From contig JAHBMJ010000889.1 in NCBI GenBank assembly GCA_018398765.1, positions 1 through 38,607 on the forward strand: a stretch of 38,607 nt of DNA. The letters are read 5' to 3'. The notes under the pieces were generated by a model. It made no database searches and was not told the DNA's origin. It worked only from the letters and a program-made list of their open reading frames with translations. Both the position numbers and the translations under genes were made by a program. Every line of letters starts with the position of its first letter. Position 1 is the stretch's first letter. This document shows positions 1 through 12,269 of the stretch, piece after piece. The stretch comes from Chromera velia. Lineage: Eukaryota; Sar; Chromeraceae.

Positions 1-75
1 TGTGTGTGTGTGTGTGTGTGTGTGTGTGACTGTGTGTGTCTGTGTTTGTGTGTGTACGTGTGTGTGTGTACCTTC
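1..75. repeat. (TG)n microsatellite
   Basis: The window opens inside a TG dinucleotide run with a few interruptions (GACTG, TCTG, TACG). It continues beyond the left edge. It is a simple repeat with no coding potential. Confidence 0.95.
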
Positions 76-1586
76 GTGTTGAAACTTGAAAAAGCAGTTT
101 TTGGAAATTCAAGTTGTTTTCAAAATTAGTTGTCACATGAATATAATTGATAAACACACCTGCTGAACCGTGTAACAATGAATAATGATGTCATTTGCTT
201 TTTTAGCAGCACCAGCAGGCAACTGTGAATCGAGTTGCTCGAACGAGCGCCCCAATTAAAGCGCACACCCAAAACAGATTGTTTTTTAAATAGTTTCTGT
301 ATCTTCAGTTTTTGTTCGTCAAAGCCTCCAGGATGTGTTAAGCCATGGACTTTGTTGATAGAAAAAGCTTCTTTAAGCAGTCACTACAGATGGTCTGCGA
401 AATTGGAAACGTCGTAAGTGTTTTTACATGTGCAAGGAGAAGGCACAGGCGAGAAGCAGATCGAAGAGAAGTTTGCAATCAAAGGAGGCACGTATTATCG
501 ATCAGTTACAAAAAAAGGAGGTCTATCGATTTCTTTCCTGTGGGAAAGCCTACAGCTGCACGCGTACGTCAACATTGTGTAGGAGCAATTGTCAGGACAA
601 TGAAGAAACGGGGACTTCATTCTCTCCGAAGCCCACGCTGGCCGAGTGCCGGGGGACTATGCGAATGAACGCACAGTGTCGGAAGCGCACCCCCCTTTCT
701 TATTGTTTGTGTCTATTGATCTCTTTCCATTTTGTCCCCTGTCTGACTATGTGGCTGTGTGAATTGATGTCTAAAAATCAGTTCTGCTTGCAGCCCGACG
801 TGCAGCCCCCGTTCCCCCCCCTCCGTCTCCCCTTGCGAGTTCCAGACTTTCCGGCTCCTGCTGGAAGTTCGCGGCTGTCTTCGAGCGACGGTTCCCGTAC
901 CCTGAATTCATGAAGGCAGAATTCAATTAATTCAATTCAGACATAGGTGCACATGTACTCGCGGACGTGTAAATGGACAAGCAATCTTACCCTTAAAAAC
1001 GCACAGGCGGGCAGAAGGACGACTGCAAGTAAAGGCGTGGCTCATCCGAAGCTCAAGGTAAAGGTATTCTCGGACGGCATTGTGATTCTTTTTTTCTTTC
1101 TCCTTCCATTCCTTTTCTGCTTTCCAACGTTGATGCCTGGACCGGAATGGCTCGGATCAGGTCTTGACTTGCCGAGCGTAGAGCATAAGAAAAATGTAAA
1201 GAGGCAAATCAACTGACCCTGATCAAACCGCCGACCGCTCTCCCCTCTGCAGACAAAAGATGGTTGAAACAGAAATTCAACATGAAAGCATACACAGCTC
1301 GATCATACGGAGGGAAGGAGGAAGAGACGCATGAAAGGTAGGAAGGGAGCACTGGCCCTTATGTCTGCTGATTGACGATCTCTGGCAGGCTGATAGCAAA
1401 ACACTGCGCTCGCTTACATGCCGAAAGAGGCCCAGAGACCATGACTGAAAAAACCAAGGCAGGGCAGACTCATAGACAGAACCAAGAGGGAAATCGCGTG
1501 AGATGACAGAGGGAGATGCAAAGCGAATGTCTAGAAAAAAACAGTTTCCCCCAAACCCCTCGATTTGTAAAGAGATAAGCGACCAG
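76..1586. other. Unresolved region with exon-like pieces on the + strand
   Basis: No gene model can be closed here. The right part (about 1250-1586) probably holds the 3' UTR of the minus-strand coiled-coil gene. On the + strand there are isolated exon-like pieces. One is an ATG at 345 in a good context, followed by an open frame and a GTAAGTG donor at 414. A second is an open frame around 449-571 that reads EKQIEEKFAIKGGTYYRSV. A third is a segment after a TTGCAG acceptor at about 793 whose frame ends at a TAA near 929 (WKFAAVFERRFPYPEF). The frames and phases of these pieces do not join into one transcript with plausible introns, so I do not call a CDS. They could be the end of a + strand gene that starts to the left. 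Confidence 0.3.
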
Positions 1587-4500
1587 TCATGCAAAAAGTC
1601 CAAAATTACAGAGGAACAAGACTGACCCCACGAAAGGTCGTCTGTCTTTCTCTGGGTATGCTGTGTGTGCCCTTGTCAGTCCTTGTCTTGGATTTCCAGC
1701 AGCTCTGCCGGACAGAGAAAGAGAGGGTGGCGCCTCCCTGTGTCCATGTCTCGAGCCTCTAGACTCATCCTTTCGTGAACTTCCTAGGGCAGAACTAGGT
1801 CGGGGAGGGAGACTAGGAACTGAGCTTCCTAGGTGTTCCCCACTCCCGCTGCCCTGATTAGTCCAATTCACATTTCGATCCCGTCTCGCAGCAGAGGACG
1901 GGCGGCTCCGTGCTGAAGTTGGACGCGGAGGGGATGCAGATCTCCCAGGGTTCTCTGTCCCCCCCCCCATACCTGCCAGGTCTCTAGGGCTCTGCAGGTT
2001 GATCATCAACTGGTGCGACGCCGGCTCCTCACCTAGGGATGCCAGGTGTATGTCCAGTTGGTACATGGGGGAGGGGCGGCTGTTGAGAGCGAAGCCTGCC
2101 TCGTTGGAGCACTTGAAGAGCTGACCGTCATTCCCGAAACACATGTGCTCCCAGAAGTTCTCGGGGTGCTCGTTGCAGGACAGACACTTAAAATTGGGGT
2201 CGTATCTGCAGGTGGTTTAGAAAAAGGAGTTGCATTTCTCTCTCGCAGGTGAATTTTGTGCCATGCTTCAAGCTCTCAGAAAGGTCGACTAAAAAAGAAT
2301 GTTTCTGAGAGATTGATCGAAGAAAGAAAAGAAAAGAAAGCAAAACTAAACAAGCTCTGGACAGTGTCGCAAGGAGCTACCGGGACGCAGCATTGCCGTG
2401 ATGTGACATTCTGCCGCCCTGAGGGGGTCATACAGCTGCTTTTCCTTCTGTGCATATTCATCCATGTGACTGCGAGTTTTATCCGTTCGCACGTGTGCCA
2501 TTGACATCCTTTTCGCAAAGCGCAAAGCACTGCGCTTTCCAAGCATACCCACCCTTGTGCGAGAGCTGGGATGTAATTGAGTCCCTTTCCGTTCAGCAGA
2601 GCGAACAGAGCAGCCACAGCGTCTCGAAGTCTCTGCAGGTCTGCGTTGTGCTTCTTCCAGAAATCCGCGATGAGTCCCAGGATCTTCTTCACTGATTCCT
2701 CGAGGGCGTCTGTCGTCTCCTTGTCTGCCTTCAGATTCAATTCGGCCTGCACACACATACACACACAGACACACAGACACACAGACACACAGACAGGGAG
2801 GCAGGGAGGCAGACAGGCAGAAAGACAGACAGACAAAAGTCACAGAAAGAGACGTTAGCAGACAGATCCCAAAAGGCAGAAGCCCCAGGACACATCATCA
2901 CTGTGCTGGAAGTTCCAGAAAGAGGGACACAGAGAGAAACACAAATCTTCGTTTTTCAAGTTGGAATCAAAATTAGAAAGAGGGTGACAAACGTCACAGC
3001 GGCCTGGGCACCAAGCACACAGCGTTCTCTCTCGCTCTTTTTGTCTCTCTATTCTTCCGTTTCTACTGCCCCCCATCTGACTTAACTCAAAGAATTTTAG
3101 TGCCGAACATGTGCCTCTTGAACTCCTTAATTCTCCCAAGGCCAATCGATTCTCTTCTCTGAGTGTGCATGCACTTTTCTCCTCTCCTCTCGCGGACAAT
3201 CGGGTCCAAGAGCCAACAGACAGGTCTTGTTGCGTAATTCGATCAGGACTCTGGAGGGCACACCATTTGCCAAATTGGTCGGCTGACCTTTGTCGCACAC
3301 ATTTTCAATTTCTTATCAATTTCCTCCAAGCACGTGAAGACGTCTCGGTTCAGGTCTTCCAACGCTTTCTTCAGGTTTGCAATCTCATCTGCACGATTCA
3401 CAAGTAATCTATGCTGAAGTACACGGGCTCCACTGATCTTCATCGCTCTGCTCGATGCTGAAGTCACCCAGCCAGCCACGACAGTCAGCCAGCGAATTCT
3501 TTAATCAGTCAAGCAAGCATTAACTTAAAGCAGACGCAAAGACACCACAATCCTTGCGAAGATCTGAACTTTGGTGTGGCTGGCGCAATTGAGACGGGGG
3601 GTCTGCAAAAGGGGCCCAGGAAGGAGACATTGCAGACCGACCACAGACGGAAGAAGCTTTGCGTGAAAACCGATGAGCGAACATATCTTGATTTCATTTT
3701 CCCCGATGCAATTGACTGACCTGGGTTGCTTGACATTTCTTGCAGCTGCTTGACTGCGGCAACGAGGGCGTCTATCTGTTCCTGCATCTGGTCGTTCTCC
3801 TTCTTCTGTTCCTTCTCGAGGCTGTCCAGCTGCAAGCGAGAAGAAAAGAGTGTTTGAATGCATTCAGAGAAAAATGGACTCATAGAGACCATCTGTGTGG
3901 ACGGTACGTCAACGCCGAGACAACCAGAGTGCATGACACCTCCCCCCCGCCTCCTTCCTCTCCCCCCCCCCCCCCCCCACATCGTCTCTCACACACATAC
4001 GCAACCAAACGCTCAAACTCTTACTGTCGAAGAAAATATTTCGGCGTCAACGCACGGCCTGTCCGCAGCAGGCAGCTGTCGCAGCGCTTCCCAAATTAGC
4101 TGCCTGGATTTTCGTCTCACAGAAGAAAGAAAGACAGCCGGGAGGGATCCTGTCGGCTGATCTGACAGACCTGATTTTGCAGTTTTTTCAAGTCTCCTGC
4201 CATTGCGAGCCCCTTGTCCTGCACACATGCAGTCACACGATTGAATTCTCTCTCAACTGATGTTCAGGGAGATAGAAAAAAGGAGTCCTCAAAGTGGGAG
4301 AGGTCTCATAAAGAGAGAGGCGATGGCCTGAAAGGAAGCACCTGGACGGCTCCAGGGGACAAGAAGGAGTTCGAAGCACAGGGGTCGCTTGATTCTGAAA
4401 GTCCAGAAGCTTTCAAAACAGCGAAAACAAGTGCAGAGCACACACTCGTGTCAGAGCACACACACACGTGTGCAAAGTTCCGAGTAGAATTTGGATGTAC

Positions 4501-4845
4501 AGATAGACAAGAGAGGAGCAGAAAAACAGTCAGGGAAGCCGACCGACCGCATCCATCTTCTTCCTGTCCAGTTCCTCCAGGGCCTCGTGGATCTTCTTCA
4601 ACTGATCCTTCAACCAGTCCCCCCCTGTGGCTGCCAGCTTCTCCACAACAGCTGCATACACATTTGGAGGGGATGAACGAATACGGGAAATGGAGGAGAG
4701 AGCATTGAAGAGGTTCTGTGTCAGTGAGGGCGAAAACAATAAAGGGGGGGCAGCCTTTCTACTGGTGGATAGGGAATTACGCAGGTGAAAAATTGATTAT
4801 TAGACACAAGCACACATGAAAACATTGGTAGATAGTGCGAGTGAC

Positions 4846-4892
<47 letters not shown>

Positions 4893-7800
4893 AGAGAGAG
4901 AGAGAGAGAGAGAAACTATTTTTTTGAAGAATGACTTACCAGAGACTTTCGCGAGGCCATCCATCAGCTTTTGGATCTTTGCCTGATGCTGGTATCTCTG
5001 GAGCAACCGGATCTGCAGGCAGGCAAATTTCCAGAAAGAGGGCAGGACTCTCAGGTAAGAGCGAGAGGGAATTGCAGATGAAATTGAAGGGAAACGCGCA
5101 GAATTTCGCTTGGGAGTTTGTCGAAGGATGTGAGGGAGGGAGAAAATAAGGGTGCGAGGAAGGAAGAAAGGAAGGAAGAAAGGAATGAAGGAAGGAAGGA
5201 GGAAAAGGGGCCGGGAGAAAAAAGAGATCCCCGATGCAGCTGACCGACCTGCTTCTTCCAAAGACGGACGGAAAGTCTTCCCGTGACTCTTCTCAGTCGT
5301 TTCGTCAGAACCTTTGCAGCTTCCTTTTGCTGCAAGAGAATCAAAATACAAGAGGGAAGAGTCTCCAAAGGATGTGTATGGCGACGGCAATTGGAACACA
5401 CATTCAAAGCAGAAAGACACGTCTCTCATATGAAACCGAAAGCACCCCGAGCTTTACGTTGCATGGTTTCCGTCAAGAAGATCACTGTCACTCACCCAAC
5501 ATCGAACGAACCCACCCACCCACTGACCATTCGTCTGATTTCAATGAAGAGCCGCCAAGCGTGGAAGTACCTCTCTTTTTTTCTCAACACGCCTGCTTCC
5601 GTCTTGTCCTCCATGTGATAATCTAGGTTGTTCCATATCGATGTCCTTGCATTCGTCTGCTTGTCGAAAACCGTGGCATCTTGCGGAGGTTCCGTCTTTG
5701 TTGCTCCAGAAGAAATTTCAACCGCTTTGTCTGGAGGGGATGACTTGGCGAGAGATGGATGAGGAGGAGCAGTAGTGAGAGATCGGGCGGCCGGGTCCGG
5801 TGACTTTGCAGGCTTTACGACTGCCTTGTCCGCAAATGCGTTTGCAATCTCTTTCGGTTTTTCTGCATCCTCCTCTTCCTTTTCTGCCCGCTCCGTTTCT
5901 TTGAGAACATTTGCGGCCAGATCTGCCACTGTGACTGCCCTGGCAGCTGGGGACTTGGAGAAAGACCCAGAACCCTGACGGGAACCTAGGCGAACCAGAG
6001 CACCACCACGCTGTGGAGTGGCTCTGCCAGACACGCCACCTCCTCCCACTGTGACACCCCCTATTGCAGGGTGATGTCTCGTGTATCTCGCGTCTGCCAG
6101 GACTTTGAGAAGCTGGGACACCGTCACTTCTTTGAAGGCCATCAAGGACTGAGAGAGCTTCTCGAACTGCTTGCTCCAGTCAGACAATCTGCACGCAGAC
6201 AGTCAGTCGAATGCAATAAACAAAAAAATGAAATAGGGACTAGCTGCGCATGGTCGTCACACTTCTTCAAGTTTCAACAATGGAGAAGCCCTTCTTGTAA
6301 TTGGCACGACATCCACGCTTCGACCGTTTTCTTTTTGTAAACGGTGGTTTTCAGTCTTGCCCATCGAGTTGCATGTCTTCAAGTTCACACATGCAGATGC
6401 ACTTACTTCCTTCGTTGCTCGTCCTCCATCCTCTGCCTCCAATCGTCCAACAACTCAGGGTCAAATCCCAGATTCGCGTTCCGAAGAATCTCCTCGAGTC
6501 TCTCGACGCGCTGTTGAAGGAGGAGACGCCGTTCGTCGGCCTGCACACACAAAACAAAACAAAACCAAGCAAACACGGATACAGAGGCTTGATTGATCGA
6601 ATTCCACTGAACAAAGAGGAAATGCAAGCAACGGACTGCATGGACAAGGACTGAAAACGATGGGAGAGGAGAACGAGTGGTTGCTTCTACAAGGAGAGAG
6701 ACACAGAGACTCATGTGTCGAATACCGAAAGGACGTGGAAGCAGGAGGGAGGGATGAACGGAGACTCATGTGCTTATGTCTGCAAACCCGTTGTATGATT
6801 GTCAAATACGACCGAGATCAATCATTCACTCATCCCAACGACTCCAAGCCCTAGCTCTAGATCCCTCACCTTCGCCAGCATGTCTGCAACGTTTTGGTCG
6901 AAAAGTCCGATTTTCTGCATGTGTTCCCTCAGGGCAGTCAGCTCGGACTCAAACCTCGCGGTAGTCTTCTCGAATCTGGTGGCCTGTCTCTGGCTCTGGT
7001 CCTGGAAAGAGGCCATCATGCGTCGCAACTCGTTGATCTCTGCATGCATGCACACACACATACAGACAGAGAGAGAGAGAGAGGCAGGAGAATGGAGAGA
7101 GAAAATAGAAGGGAGGAAAACTCGGACGAGAAAACGCCTCTGGGCATGTCCACGTCTTCATGAACCGCACGGAAGAAACGTGAGTCAATCTCAAAAACTC
7201 TTCTCTATGCATGACGATAACCTCAGGTGGGTAACTTGAAGATTTGCCTTTTTTTCAGTCGAGGTTTGCGTCCCTCTGTAGACTGAATGACCGTTTGCGA
7301 AGCCTTTTCTGACCCCTTTGCAGACCAGATCCCTTCCTTGGCCGCCTATTTGAAGTCTTGTCTGTGTCCGTATCAGCCTACTTGACTGCCTGACTGACTG
7401 CCTGACCTTCTCTCATCTGCACGACCTGTGCCTGTGTTCCCGTCACCTTCTCGTTGACTCCCTCTATTCCCTCCCTCACGCCGTCGACGTCGTTGGACAG
7501 AACCCGGACCTGTTCCCAGCGCATCACCCGAATTTCAATAGGAATTGTTCTTCTCACTATGACTTTTCGATGCCTTTACGTGAGGAAAAATGCGCATTTG
7601 ATCGAAAAAGAAAGCCCTTGGCAGAATGTAAGAAAAAGTCAGCGTCTTCGCCTTTCCTACTTATCGGATTGAGAGTAGTGAATGCGCTCTGGCGACTTTA
7701 CCATTTCGCTGGACATTGGGACGCTCTCCAGCTTTGTGCCTGCATCTCTGTTTCCCTCCCTGCCTACCATGCAGGTTGAATGACTTTCAGACTGACCTGT

Positions 7801-8767
7801 TGTTTTCTCTTGTTGACTTTGTAAAGAAGCCGCTCTAGCTGTTGCCGAAGTGTCAGGTTTTGAGCTAGAACTTCCTGCATTCATGCATTTATTCATTCGT
7901 ATACACACATACATACATGTATATATACATTCGTTAATGCCAGAATCCTCTCATTCACTCACTCCGTCACCCGGTCCTTTTTTTTTTTTCTCCATTCATT
8001 CATGTGTTTCATCACCAACATATTCATTAATTAGTTTATGCATAGATTGATTCATCTCTTCGATTCTGATGACAAAGCGCGGACGACCCGTGCCACTGCA
8101 TCTGTATACGGAGAGATGGGAAAAAATCGCCCGCATGAAGCCCCTTTCCTTTGACCATTTGGTCTGTCTGTCTGTATATATGTGTGTCTCTTTGTCTAAC
8201 TGCCTGTCTGTCCCCTGAAGAGAGGGAGAAAGAAGAAATATAAGACGAAGAGAAAGACAAAGAGAGAAAGATAAAAAGAGAAAAACAAAGAGAGACAGAG
8301 AGAAAAAGAGAGACAGAGAGAGAGAGAGAGAGAGACAGAGAGACAGAGAGAGACGAACCTCCAGAGTTCCCCATCCGCTATCGGACGAAGAGCTTCGTCT
8401 CCATTTCTCCACCTTGTTCAGGATGTCTGCAGGCTGGGCTGAATTGCTTTGTTTCTCTGTATTGCGTTGCACGTCTTGGGCTTCGTTTGCGTTTGTTTCG
8501 TCTCCCTCTTGTCCCTCCCCCCCCCTCTCTCCTTCCCTCGTGTTCCCACTGCTGTCTGCCCTCGCTGGTGCCGGTTTGGGGGCTCCGTAGCCTCTGTGGG
8601 GCGCCGTGATGAAATTCCCGAGGACCACCTCCAGCTGGCACAGACGCTGGTCGAGGGACTTGTGGGCTCCGTCGACCGCCTGCACATTGGGGGGGGGGAG
8701 GGTGCATGGAGAGGCTTTGTTGCCTTTGCTTGCGTAAAGGAAGGGGTGTTGCAGGCCCTGCCATACA

Positions 8768-8813
<46 letters not shown>

Positions 8814-9344
8814 AGAGGGAGAGAGAGGGCGGATAGGAGACGATACGGGGGAAAAGAAAGAGGGAGAGGGCGAGCCAGCGACGGAGGGGGGCAAGGAAAA
8901 GGGGAGCGTCCATTCCATCAAGCTGAGAGGAGGAGAGAGACGGAGAGAATCAGACACATGTGGATGGTGAGAGAAGATTTGCCGCATAGCTTGGCTGACC
9001 TTTAGATACGCCGAGTCCTCTTCTCGTGCCGCTTCCAGCTTCGTTAGCTTGCTGATCATCTTCAACTGTCCCATCCCTCCCCTTGAGGGTGACTGACTTC
9101 TGGAATCGCCTTCTTTCCTCTCCCCCCCTTCCCTCTCGTTCTCCCCCTCCCCCCCCCCATCTTCCTGGTCTTCGTCTGAGTGCTGCATTTTGAACTTGAA
9201 GGACTCCTTGAAGTTCTCCATCGACTTTGCCATCGTTTCCGAGAGCTTCTGAATGCCCGCCTTACTGAACTTCACCTCGACGCTCTCGTCGCTTCCCTTC
9301 TTGCTGAAGGTGCCGGAGGGCTGTCCGAGGTCTTGGCCACTCAT
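1587..9344 (-). CDS. Coiled-coil protein with DUF4795/QRICH2-like CLSC motif, 15 exons
   Basis: Exons (transcript order, all phases agree): 9344-9000, 8679-8359, 7874-7797, 7509-7407, 7039-6870, 6540-6407, 6188-5528, 5329-5249, 5012-4940, 4651-4548, 4218-4171, 3829-3721, 3388-3288, 2746-2553, 2205-1587. They give 3141 nt, about 1046 residues. Residues 1-115 hold an acidic, Gly/Glu-rich stretch. From about 116 to 840 the protein is charged and heptad-like, consistent with coiled coil, interrupted by an Ala/Pro/Lys-rich linker in the long seventh exon. The last exon begins YDPNFKCLSC and ends in a Pro/Ser/Arg tail (RPTSARSRPSS, PPRPSSALGSS). A coiled coil followed by CLSC is the arrangement of the DUF4795 domain of QRICH2-type sperm/axonemal proteins, so a ciliary role is inferred. 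The start ATG is the first one in frame. The exon 15 stop is the least certain part, because a GTCAGTC donor-like site lies near 1625. Confidence 0.78.
2751..2834. repeat. Intronic (CA)n/(CAGA)n simple repeat
   Basis: An ACACACAGACAC run passing into GGCAGGCAGACAGAAAGACAGA lies directly upstream (in transcript sense) of the fourteenth exon of the coiled-coil gene. On the transcribed strand it supplies the pyrimidine/TG-rich tract before the TGCAG acceptor. Confidence 0.85.
4840..4914. repeat. Compound (CT)n(TG)n(AG)n microsatellite
   Basis: A TCTCTCTC block, then about 15 TG units, then an AGAGAG block, inside the intron between exons 9 and 10 of the coiled-coil gene. The CT and AG flanks are mutually complementary and could fold into a hairpin with the TG loop. 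Confidence 0.9.
8218..8356. repeat. Intronic (GA)n purine tract
   Basis: About 140 bases of GAGA/GACAGA/AAAGAGAGA purines on the + strand, inside the second intron of the coiled-coil gene, right next to the exon 2 donor. The long hypothetical Ser/Leu reading frames on the minus strand here are an artefact of this repeat. Confidence 0.9.
8770..8811. repeat. Intronic (CA)n microsatellite
   Basis: An uninterrupted CA run of about 20 units in the first intron of the coiled-coil gene (TG on the transcribed strand). Confidence 0.95.
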
Positions 9345-10072
9345 TGCCCCCTTTCTCTGTGCTGCGAAGCTTTCAACGTCCGTAAAGCAAACAGAGGTGT
9401 GCCGAAGTGTGAATCAAATAATGCAAAGATGAAATTGACCTGTCCTCCCAAACCCTCTCCTTGTTTCTGATCCTGGACAAGGAAAAGGCAAAGAAGCTGA
9501 TATGGGTCAGTCAATCTGACCCGTAAGGTTTGTGTTATACAGGATTGGGCGAGGTTCTCAAAACCATTCACCAGGTGTTCGTGTTCGAAGAACGGAACTG
9601 GGAGTGAGGTACGAACATCAACGCACACAAGCTTTGCGGTCCTGACCAAACCTTCTGTCCGTCACATCCTTGGCAATCAACTCGATCACACATGCAGACC
9701 GAGGTCGGACTCCGACAAAGTCGTCACTGACATGCAAGCCGCGGGCGTGCATACTTGTGCACGTATATATACGATCGAGCTTGTATCGGTGTGCACGCAC
9801 TAGCTCCGATCCAGCAAAATGCGAATCTCGCGCGTTTTGTTCGTGCGCGCGGCGAGAAGTATGCCTGACATACCGCGACAAAAAGAACGAAATACGCATT
9901 TGAACAAAGGTCAGTCAAATCTGATAAATCATTCGAGGGAGCCAAAGTCTATATGGAGCTCTCACCCTGCGCGATGGACAGACGCATAGCTGGTCTTGAC
10001 ACAAATCTTTGTTCGAAACACATCTGAAGTGCGCAGAATCGAGAAACTTCGTATATAGATGTCCCCCGAGCA
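9345..10072. promoter_or_regulatory. Divergent intergenic region between coiled-coil gene and hydrolase gene
   Basis: The start codons of the minus-strand coiled-coil gene (9344) and the plus-strand hydrolase (10073) are 728 bases apart and point away from each other, so both promoters should lie here. It contains a CGTATATATACG palindrome near 9760-9773 and a CTATATGG sequence near 9949, either of which could act as a TATA-like element. No ORF of substance is seen. The promoter role is inferred from layout only. Confidence 0.4.
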
Positions 10073-11311
10073 ATGAGGCAAGCTCTATGTACCTTGGCGG
10101 TCGCTGTTGCGGGTCTTGCAGGGACAACTGCAGCACCGCCCCCGACGTGCAAAGCAGCAGGACCACATTCAGTGCCGTTCTCGACTACCGAAGTGTCTTT
10201 TGAAAGACCAGCAACAGATACGGCTGCGGCATTCAAGCTTGCAGGCTCGTTAAGCGTGCCTAGGTCGACTGAAGACTCCCAAGAACGTTTTCCGGCCGTT
10301 GTGTTCTTTTCAGGAACGTCGCTCCAAGACCGGAACGGCACACAGGGAAACATTGATATTGGAACTCATGAGCTTTTAGACGTCCTCGCTTCCTCCGGCA
10401 ATGTAGTGCTGAGGTGGGATGATCGAGGCGCTGGGCAGAGTGAAGTTCCGGTCGATACACCGTGGGAGGAGGTGGGCTTCCATGACTTCGTTGGGGATGG
10501 AAGGGCAGCACTGGACTACTTGAGAAGCAGAGAAGAGGTAGATCCAAAACGCATTTTTCTGATTGGTCACTCAGAAGGGGGCATCACAGCGGCACTTCTT
10601 GCAAACGAGTCATCGACTGAAGTTGGGGGGATAGTCTTGATGGCAGCGTCAGGGAGGAACTTCTTTGACCTGACTCTAGAACAGACAAAACGCCAAGTGG
10701 CAGGGCGCTCAGAGGAGAGTGTTGAAGCCCATATGGCACTGCAGCGGGAGATTCAGACGGCAGTCAAGGAGAAAAGGGAGCCAGATTGGGGTGTGGTGGG
10801 GGAAGATTGGGAAGAACTTGTCCATCTTGTTTGGGAAACAAAAGTGCTTCCCATCAAAAAATGGTGGTACGAGCACTTCCATCTAGACGTAGACGGTCTG
10901 TATGCATCGCTAAAAGCTCCCATCCTGATCGTGAATGGGAAGGGGGACTTTCAGACAGACTGGTACAAGGACGGTCGCAAGATCGCAGCCGCAGTGGTCA
11001 ATTCGGGTCTTTCTCACGACATCACAGTGAGAGACTTCGACGACCTCGACCATCTATTCAAACCTTGCGGAGGGAGAAAGTGCACGCGCGAGATGTACAC
11101 ACAAGATCGCCGTGTTGATCCGCCTTTTATCTCTGCTGTTACTGAGTGGATATCCACGAGAGCCGAGAACAAGGATTCAATCGTGAGGTCTGTGGGAAAG
11201 GGAGAAGAAGGAGATGTTGGTGTCGGAACAGCAGAAGAACTCGATCAGGCAGGGGTGTCAGTGTCGGGTGAAGCTTCTCAAGCAGAAGCAAAAGGGCTAC
11301 GGGGGACCTGA
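10073..11311 (+). CDS. Secreted alpha/beta hydrolase (serine esterase/aminopeptidase-like), intronless
   Basis: 412 residues in one exon. Residues 1-21 form a signal peptide (hydrophobic AVAVAGLAG, small residues at the cleavage region). The alpha/beta-hydrolase core follows: an oxyanion-side strand and loop near 75-95 (VVFFSGTSLQDRNG), the WDDRGAGQS motif near 115-123, the nucleophile elbow GHSEGG with Ser167, an acidic residue Asp292 in NGKGDFQTD, and His327 in DDLDHLFKP. This order and these motifs are those of the Hydrolase_4/S33-like serine hydrolases, close to bacterial GHSEGG esterases. The C-terminal ~50 residues are an acidic low-complexity tail. The ATG is preceded by an ACCGAGCA-like context with no upstream in-frame ATG. 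The substrate cannot be inferred. The lack of introns contrasts with the intron-rich genes at 1587-9344 and 29586-36821 and makes acquisition from bacteria, or retroposition, possible. Confidence 0.87.
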   Translation: MRQALCTLAVAVAGLAGTTAAPPPTCKAAGPHSVPFSTTEVSFERPATDTAAAFKLAGSLSVPRSTEDSQERFPAVVFFSGTSLQDRNGTQGNIDIGTHELLDVLASSGNVVLRWDDRGAGQSEVPVDTPWEEVGFHDFVGDGRAALDYLRSREEVDPKRIFLIGHSEGGITAALLANESSTEVGGIVLMAASGRNFFDLTLEQTKRQVAGRSEESVEAHMALQREIQTAVKEKREPDWGVVGEDWEELVHLVWETKVLPIKKWWYEHFHLDVDGLYASLKAPILIVNGKGDFQTDWYKDGRKIAAAVVNSGLSHDITVRDFDDLDHLFKPCGGRKCTREMYTQDRRVDPPFISAVTEWISTRAENKDSIVRSVGKGEEGDVGVGTAEELDQAGVSVSGEASQAEAKGLRGT

Positions 11312-12269
11312 CACCACCGGACACATGACATTCCGTCACAAATATTAAATCAGATTATTAAAGCTGAATTCATGCTACTAAGTTGTATAGTATGGTACAG
11401 ATCTTTCACAGTGCACATGAATACTGATCAATATGACTCGGATGTAACGCCACATCCCTTTGTTTACCAGCTGAGTTGAATCACTAGTGATTCACTATAC
11501 TATACCATTGGACTGTTTTTTTTATTAAAAATTTGTGCTAGTGATCCTGTCAGGCACTGTCTCATAAAAATTGATGATAAAATTTAAGTTTTAGGCTGCA
11601 TGCCGAGAGTATAATAACAGTGGTTATATTTTTGTTCTTATTTCTTTAATGGCTGAGTTCCATACTTAATTTTAACAATTTATATTAAAGGCAAAAAATT
11701 TTTTAGAAAAATTTTAAACTGGGAAAAATTGAGTGTTTATTAAACTTAGGTGTTTATATACGTACAGTGTTATACACTAGGTCTATACATTTTTTTTTTT
11801 TTACAAATGTAGTGCTGACCTGCCTTTAGCTGTATTTGGAGCTTGATTTGGAGCTAAGTTTGCATGGAATTTTGTTTACTATTGCTATACAGGTAATCTA
11901 CTAACACAATAGATTGAATTTGACACTCTCGTAGGAATAAACTGCCTTATCTTTTACTGCCAAACGTTGCCTATAGCTAATGGCGATGATGTATATGCAG
12001 TGATGATGATGAATATTATTATAATTTACCTTGTGTAGAACCGATCAATCACTCAATCGATCAATCAAAACCCTATCATATTAAACATAACATGAGCAAA
12101 TTAATGATATAAAACCTATATAAACTAGTATAAAACGGTATAGAGTAAATGATATCAATTAATAAACAATAGTATCTAATCAACAAAATTAAAACTAAAA
12201 TAAAAAATATACATGTAGTAACGTGATTATTATATTTAGATTAAGTTCACTTTTAAATCTTGAGGAGGG
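11312..12269. other. AT-rich intergenic DNA
   Basis: About 950 bases, clearly AT-richer than the flanking genes, with no ORF worth calling. The first part is presumably the 3' UTR of the hydrolase gene (AATAAA-like ATTAAA signals near 11344 and 11359). Short palindromes are present (TCACTAGTGA near 11482). A related pair of inverted segments is seen near 11382-11398 and 11493-11511 (TATAGTATGG versus ACTATACTATACC). A GATCAATCACTCAATCGATCAATC stretch near 12045 is a degenerate (AATC)n tract. The compositional shift suggests old transposon debris. Confidence 0.6.

Noticed and set aside
7407-7446. A 10-base microexon (ATGAGAGAAG) after a GTGACG donor in the coiled-coil gene
   Set aside because: It would require a ~30-base intron. 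Reading straight through from 7447 to 7407 is open, keeps heptad spacing and gives the right phase for the next exon.
8036-8374. Ser/Leu-rich minus-strand ORFs over the (GA)n tract
   Set aside because: Translation of a simple repeat lying within an intron of the coiled-coil gene.
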